Position numbers and translations under genes: made by a program. Positions 7,662 through 10,283 of a stretch of 10,283 bases of DNA are shown here, one piece after another; the first letter of the stretch is position 1; each line of letters begins with the position of its first letter. Source of the DNA: Echinostoma caproni (Eukaryota > Platyhelminthes > Trematoda > Plagiorchiida > Echinostomatidae); contig UZAN01000382.1 in the NCBI GenBank assembly GCA_900618425.1, positions 1 to 10,283 on the forward strand. The letters run 5' to 3'. Under the pieces are notes generated by a model, which saw only the letters and a program-made list of their open reading frames with translations, was not told the DNA's origin and searched no databases.

Positions 7662-7715
7662 CGTCTCTAGCCATCGGTGAACATGATCTCGGGCTCCCTA
7701 GCCAGGGAGTCTAAC
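7662..7715 (-). mobile_element. RTE copy B, right half
   Basis: GTCTCTAGCCATCGGTGAAC and the following GATCTC, TCCC and AGCC words align with 262-316 of copy A on the same strand (roughly three quarters identical by eye). This is the piece of copy B that lies beyond the copy C insertion. Similarity cannot be followed with confidence past about 7715. Confidence 0.65.
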
Positions 7716-8210
7716 GTGATCAATACTGCGATAGAAATGGAAGCATACAAAGGTTTTCGATCTGTCCTGCGACCATGGCGGCATATACCACCATTCATGT
7801 ATGCATGATGCTACATTCAATTCACTACACGAATAACCAATGGTATATTAGACCAAAAGTTTGCGAAGAACGATGGGATTCCTTAGCTTATATTTGTCTG
7901 TATTTGAAAGCTTTCATTTTATTTTCAACGAACTTTTATCAACATGCATTCGATTTCCCAATAGATTTTCGAAACACCCTATCGTTTTCAAAACAAGGGA
8001 TAACCTATTTCGAGAAATTAGCTATTTTTTATTTGTTTGAACGCCAATATTTTCTTCCTGCCTATTCCCAGTCAGCCAGGTCTAAATTTGTCTGAAGTCT
8101 TGACGGTTTTTCATAAATCAAATGTATGGAATAGGGCTGCGTTAAAATAAATAAAATAAGCCCGTGCAAATCCCGAACTTATTATACCTTTTTTATTACA
8201 CACATTTTGT
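7716..8210. other. uncharacterised stretch with one unrecognised open frame
   Basis: The plus-strand frame 7775-8095 (106 residues) starts in a strong Kozak context, GACCATGG. It encodes an aromatic- and hydrophobic-rich protein beginning MAAYTTIHVCMMLHSIHY. No domain is recognised and the composition follows the local AT-rich DNA, so I regard it as probably non-coding. After 8100 there is AT-rich sequence. On the minus strand the A-rich part near 8185-8195 would be the 3' tail of the SINE to the right. Confidence 0.2.
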
Positions 8211-8450
8211 GCGGTGAACAGCAGTTGGGGCGAACCCCATAGTCACGAAGACCTGCTGCTCCGTCATGGAAACCAGTAACCTAAGTCTCGGAACCATATC
8301 AGGCCCTGCTAAGTCAGGCGTGGTATAGAACCAGGTGACAGCAAAGCGGCCTACCACCACCAAAGTTAAATGGCGGTGGCGGGACTCGAACCTCGGACCA
8401 AAGCACGCCGGTGACAGCGATTAACCAATGTGCCACCACCACCACCTAGC
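8211..8450 (-). mobile_element. tRNA-derived SINE
   Basis: On the minus strand the element starts with repeated GGT triplets, then A box TGGCACATTGG (8425-8435). After 32 bases comes B box GGTTCGAGTCCC (8381-8392), an almost perfect match to GGTTCGANTCC. A 7-bp acceptor-like pairing is possible between GGTGGTG and CACCGCC, but the T-stem does not pair properly, so it is not a functional tRNA. A tRNA-unrelated body of about 160 bases follows, including a tight hairpin TGGGG-CGAA-CCCCA (8226-8240), and then an A-rich tail. The head plus unrelated body plus A-rich end is the usual SINE layout. It differs from the SINE head at 4551. Target-site duplications were not found by eye. Confidence 0.7.
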
Positions 8451-9194
8451 TCTCACTACTCAAGTTTACCGGCCCCCACTACCAGGCAAGTCGGACACAA
8501 CTGGTTGTTTTGTTAATTTACTTTTAAACATGGAATCGAGAGAGAAAATGAAGTAACGTGGTTATCGGGCTCTGGGCACAGACCGCAGATAGCGGTTGTT
8601 GTGAAAGTGCGACGACATCAACAAAAAGATGTAACTTGTATTCAGTTACCCCTTCCTAATAAAAACTATCTACCGATCAGCTGCATATGTATTGTTAGTG
8701 CTTTATTCAAGAACCGGTCCCAATTTGGTGTAAAGCAATTAAAAGTAGGATGCATGTCAATGATTACTGTAATCAGTCACAATGGTATAAACCGAACAGG
8801 CCACATGAAACCTTTGTTTATAGACTAGATAGTTACACACTTTAGCTTGCGAATGTCTGATGACATTTAAAAGTAGTGTGGTTTGAGGGACGCCTGAAGC
8901 GACTGATTTCAACTAGTGCATCTCAATTTTTTTGTAACAGTCCACTGAAATTCTCCATTTTCTATTCGCCTCTACTGAGTGAATACTCAAATGCTGAAAT
9001 CGACAATGCCAATCGGATACAGATGCGATTCACGACAGCCTTTTATAGCAAAACTCAAAGTAAAAAGCATGAGGGGATTTCGCAATTACAAAGATGTAGC
9101 GTTCAGTTGAACTGATATTTATCAAACTTAATTCCAGATTTTAAATTACGTTAAACAGTTTTCCAGTTATTTCTGGTCTGTCTATTAACTTCTA
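8451..9194. other. no recognisable feature
   Basis: Two plus-strand open frames (8601-8828 starting at GTG, and 8876-9115) show no recognisable domain, splice-supported edge or family resemblance. They are consistent with chance. No retroelement protein blocks were found on either strand here. Confidence 0.3.
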
Positions 9195-9252
9195 TCCGGA
9201 ATTTTTGCGACGATGGGGAGCGAGATTTCGGAGGCGTCGTAAAAATTAGGAT
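9195..9252. repeat. long imperfect palindrome (hairpin)
   Basis: AATTTTTGCGACG (9200-9212) and CGTCGTAAAAATT (9235-9247) are reverse complements except for one G/T position, with a 22-base loop. Outside, ATCC (9195-9198) can pair with GGAT past one bulge, making a stem near 17 bp. A related word, GAAATTTTGCAACGAATT, recurs at 9466-9483. It may be a small inverted-repeat element or a structured repeat. Confidence 0.6.
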
Positions 9253-9422
9253 TGCTCAAATTTTCCTTGGCTCTATAAGCTTGCAGTAAAAGAATGCTCA
9301 AACAGCAATCATCCACAACTCTTTTGTGATAATCGACATGATTCCCAACTCGTATTCAAGACTGAAGAACAGTGTCCGGTGTCTGAACAGGTTACCACGC
9401 CGAAATGTTAGGGAACAAAAAA
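9253..9422. other. unannotated spacer between hairpins
   Basis: No gene, repeat or signal is seen between the palindrome and the hairpin cluster to the right. Confidence 0.3.
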
Positions 9423-9453
9423 TATTTACCAAGACTAGAAGTATTGGTAAATA
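9423..9453. repeat. perfect 10-bp hairpin
   Basis: TATTTACCAA (9423-9432) and TTGGTAAATA (9444-9453) are exact reverse complements with an 11-base loop. It lies 21 bases from the next structured segment. Confidence 0.6.
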
Positions 9454-9473
9454 ATTTCTTTCCTAGAAATTTT

Positions 9474-9516
9474 GCAACGAATTCCAACCGGAATTCTGAT
9501 GATTGTGGTTCGTTGC
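9474..9516. repeat. nested inverted repeats
   Basis: GCAACGAA (9474-9481) pairs perfectly with TTCGTTGC (9509-9516). Inside, and overlapping by three bases, GAATTCC (9479-9485) pairs with GGAATTC (9490-9496) across a 4-base loop. The stretch GAAATTTTGCAACGAATT resembles the left arm of the 9195-9252 palindrome. A CTGATGA word lies in the middle, but the other conserved hammerhead core (GAAA after stem II) is missing. Confidence 0.5.
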
Positions 9517-9576
9517 TGACATCCATTACTACGAGACTACATCTTGACGTGGTGTGATGGTTTGTGCACCTCTGTG

Positions 9577-10283
9577 ACCCAACGAGCTACACAGGATGGC
9601 TTAAAAAGCCAGGAGATCTCATCATGCCTGGAAGGTCAATAGGTAGAGGTCAGAAGAAGTTCAGTCTCCTGGTCCTCCAGGTTGGGGGTCCGCCTGTAAT
9701 TTGGCGTTTCAGCCGATAAAAAGCGGTGGAGTAATCGATCCAAGTATATGGGCCTCCACTTCGCCTCACCCGCTGCCTTGCGGTTAGGTTCTTGTTAGAA
9801 CTAAAGGCTTTGGACGGGAACCCTAATCGTTCTCCTGCTTAGTGGCTGGACACCCTAGCAGTACCCGTCCACCAAACTCCAGTGCATACACAAAATAAAA
9901 ATAATTTCATACTGCATCGGTCGTCGCGCAGGATAATCAGGACCGCGCTGTCCACTGCATCGAGCGGGTTGGGTAGTCATAAGTGGGCTACTGCTCAGAT
10001 ATCCAAACCTATGTTTAACTTTTTGTCTTCCGTATCCAACCCTCTCCCTTTACCCCTTCTACTGATCTGTAATAGTCCCTCAAGCAACTTGGATGTCGCT
10101 CGCCTAAGGACATTGCCAAATAGCACTGTAAGTAATGTACCATCAAATGGATTGCAGATTCTGAAGCCTAGTCAATCACTGAATCTGGGGGCCTTCAACG
10201 TGAGGACTTTGATGCAGCTAGGTCAACAAGCTTGTCTGGCTCGTACAATGGACTCCTTGGGAATCGATATTTGCTGCGTGTCG
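9577..10283 (+). mobile_element. RTE copy D, 5' end, runs off the window
   Basis: The left limit is set by where similarity to the orphan 5' piece at 2935 begins (AGCTAC.CA.GATGGCTT). The 5' UTR includes small hairpins GGCTT-AAA-AAGCC at 9598-9610 and CCTGG-TCCT-CCAGG near 9670-9683. The coding start of an AP endonuclease follows at about 10179. Because the 5' UTR and the start of the ORF are both present and no stop interrupts the frame from 9843, this copy could be full length. If the DHHC gene is contiguous, it sits in the opposite orientation inside that gene's intron. Confidence 0.78.
10011..10283 (+). CDS. RTE pol protein, N-terminus with AP-endonuclease start (partial)
   Basis: The polyprotein nicks target DNA with an AP-type endonuclease and copies its RNA with a reverse transcriptase; only the start is in the window. 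The frame is open from 9843 (after TAG at 9840-9842) to the edge, 147 codons. The first ATG is at 10011, so I chose it, leaving about 56 residues of Ser/Pro/Leu-rich leader. Then LNLGAFNVRTLMQLGQQA begins at about 10179: AFNVRT carries the conserved metal-binding Asn of the endonuclease family. SLGIDICCVS, matching the strand just before the catalytic Glu, is the last text before the edge. The start codon is uncertain, since translation could begin upstream or at a non-ATG codon. No breaks are seen. Confidence 0.75.
   Translation, partial: MFNFLSSVSNPLPLPLLLICNSPSSNLDVARLRTLPNSTVSNVPSNGLQILKPSQSLNLGAFNVRTLMQLGQQACLARTMDSLGIDICCVS

Noticed and set aside
7640..7665. A codon run resembling NHHC on the minus strand, a possible DHHC-domain exon
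   Set aside because: It is the TGA-type repeat tail of copy C read backwards; there is no CPW or flanking cysteine pattern and the frame has stops.
8372..8446. A genuine tRNA gene on the minus strand
   Set aside because: A and B boxes and an acceptor-like stem are present, but the T-stem does not pair and a long unrelated body follows, which fits a SINE.
8601..9115. Plus-strand open frames at 8601-8828 and 8876-9115
   Set aside because: No recognisable domain or splice-supported edges; lengths fit chance in this composition.
9497..9516. CTGATGA word suggesting a hammerhead ribozyme, which occurs in schistosome satellite repeats
   Set aside because: The second core element (GAAA after a stem II helix) and stem III are absent; the other CTGATGA words (for example 2708) also lack them.
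1..10283. CRISPR array, riboswitch, bacterial operon or phage features
   Set aside because: No regularly spaced repeats, Shine-Dalgarno-linked gene runs or prokaryotic gene families; all recognisable content is eukaryotic.

Overview
The window looks like nuclear DNA of a flatworm, most likely a digenean trematode. The evidence is dense debris of RTE-clade non-LTR retrotransposons whose motifs match the SR2/SjR2-type elements of flukes, tRNA-derived SINE-like repeats, and one recognisable host exon flanked by spliceosomal signals. There are no bacterial operons, ribosome-binding sites or CRISPR arrays. I cannot name the species from the sequence alone.

Layout, left to right. Bases 60-1475 hold a decayed RTE copy (copy A) on the minus strand, running from the N-terminal part of the reverse transcriptase (RT) to the 3' UTR and a short tandem tail. 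Bases 1510-2824 (+) hold a run of open segments. When joined at GT/AG sites, including one 32-nt micro-intron, these segments keep phase across three junctions; this is a candidate host gene of unknown function. Bases 2935-3060 match an RTE 5' UTR. Bases 3061-3881 are mostly featureless. A candidate minus-strand exon (3882-4053) lies opposite a long plus-strand open frame. A plus-strand SINE head lies near 4551-4640.

Bases 5178-5660 (-) are the clearest host feature: the terminal coding exon of a DHHC palmitoyltransferase of the ZDHHC16 type. It carries the last membrane segment, a TTxE-like motif and the conserved C-terminal NP..HG...NW motif. Its 3' UTR runs leftwards. Everything from 5661 to the right edge would lie in its upstream intron if the gene is intact, because no DHHC-motif exon is visible in the window.

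That presumed intron holds a nested transposon. A minus RTE copy (copy B, 5835-6047 and 7662-7715) is split by a plus-strand, 5'-truncated and internally deleted RTE copy (copy C, 6048-7661). Then come an uncharacterised stretch, a minus-strand tRNA-derived SINE (8211-8450), hairpin-rich DNA (9195-9516), and the 5' end of a fresher RTE element (copy D, 9577 to the edge). Copy D has an open frame of 147 codons entering the AP-endonuclease domain and runs off the window.

No complete gene is contained here. The retroelement copies A, B and C are dead. Copy D may be intact, but only its start is visible. I found no convincing undescribed system. The most interesting items are the nested insertion, the phase-consistent unknown gene and the palindromic hairpins.
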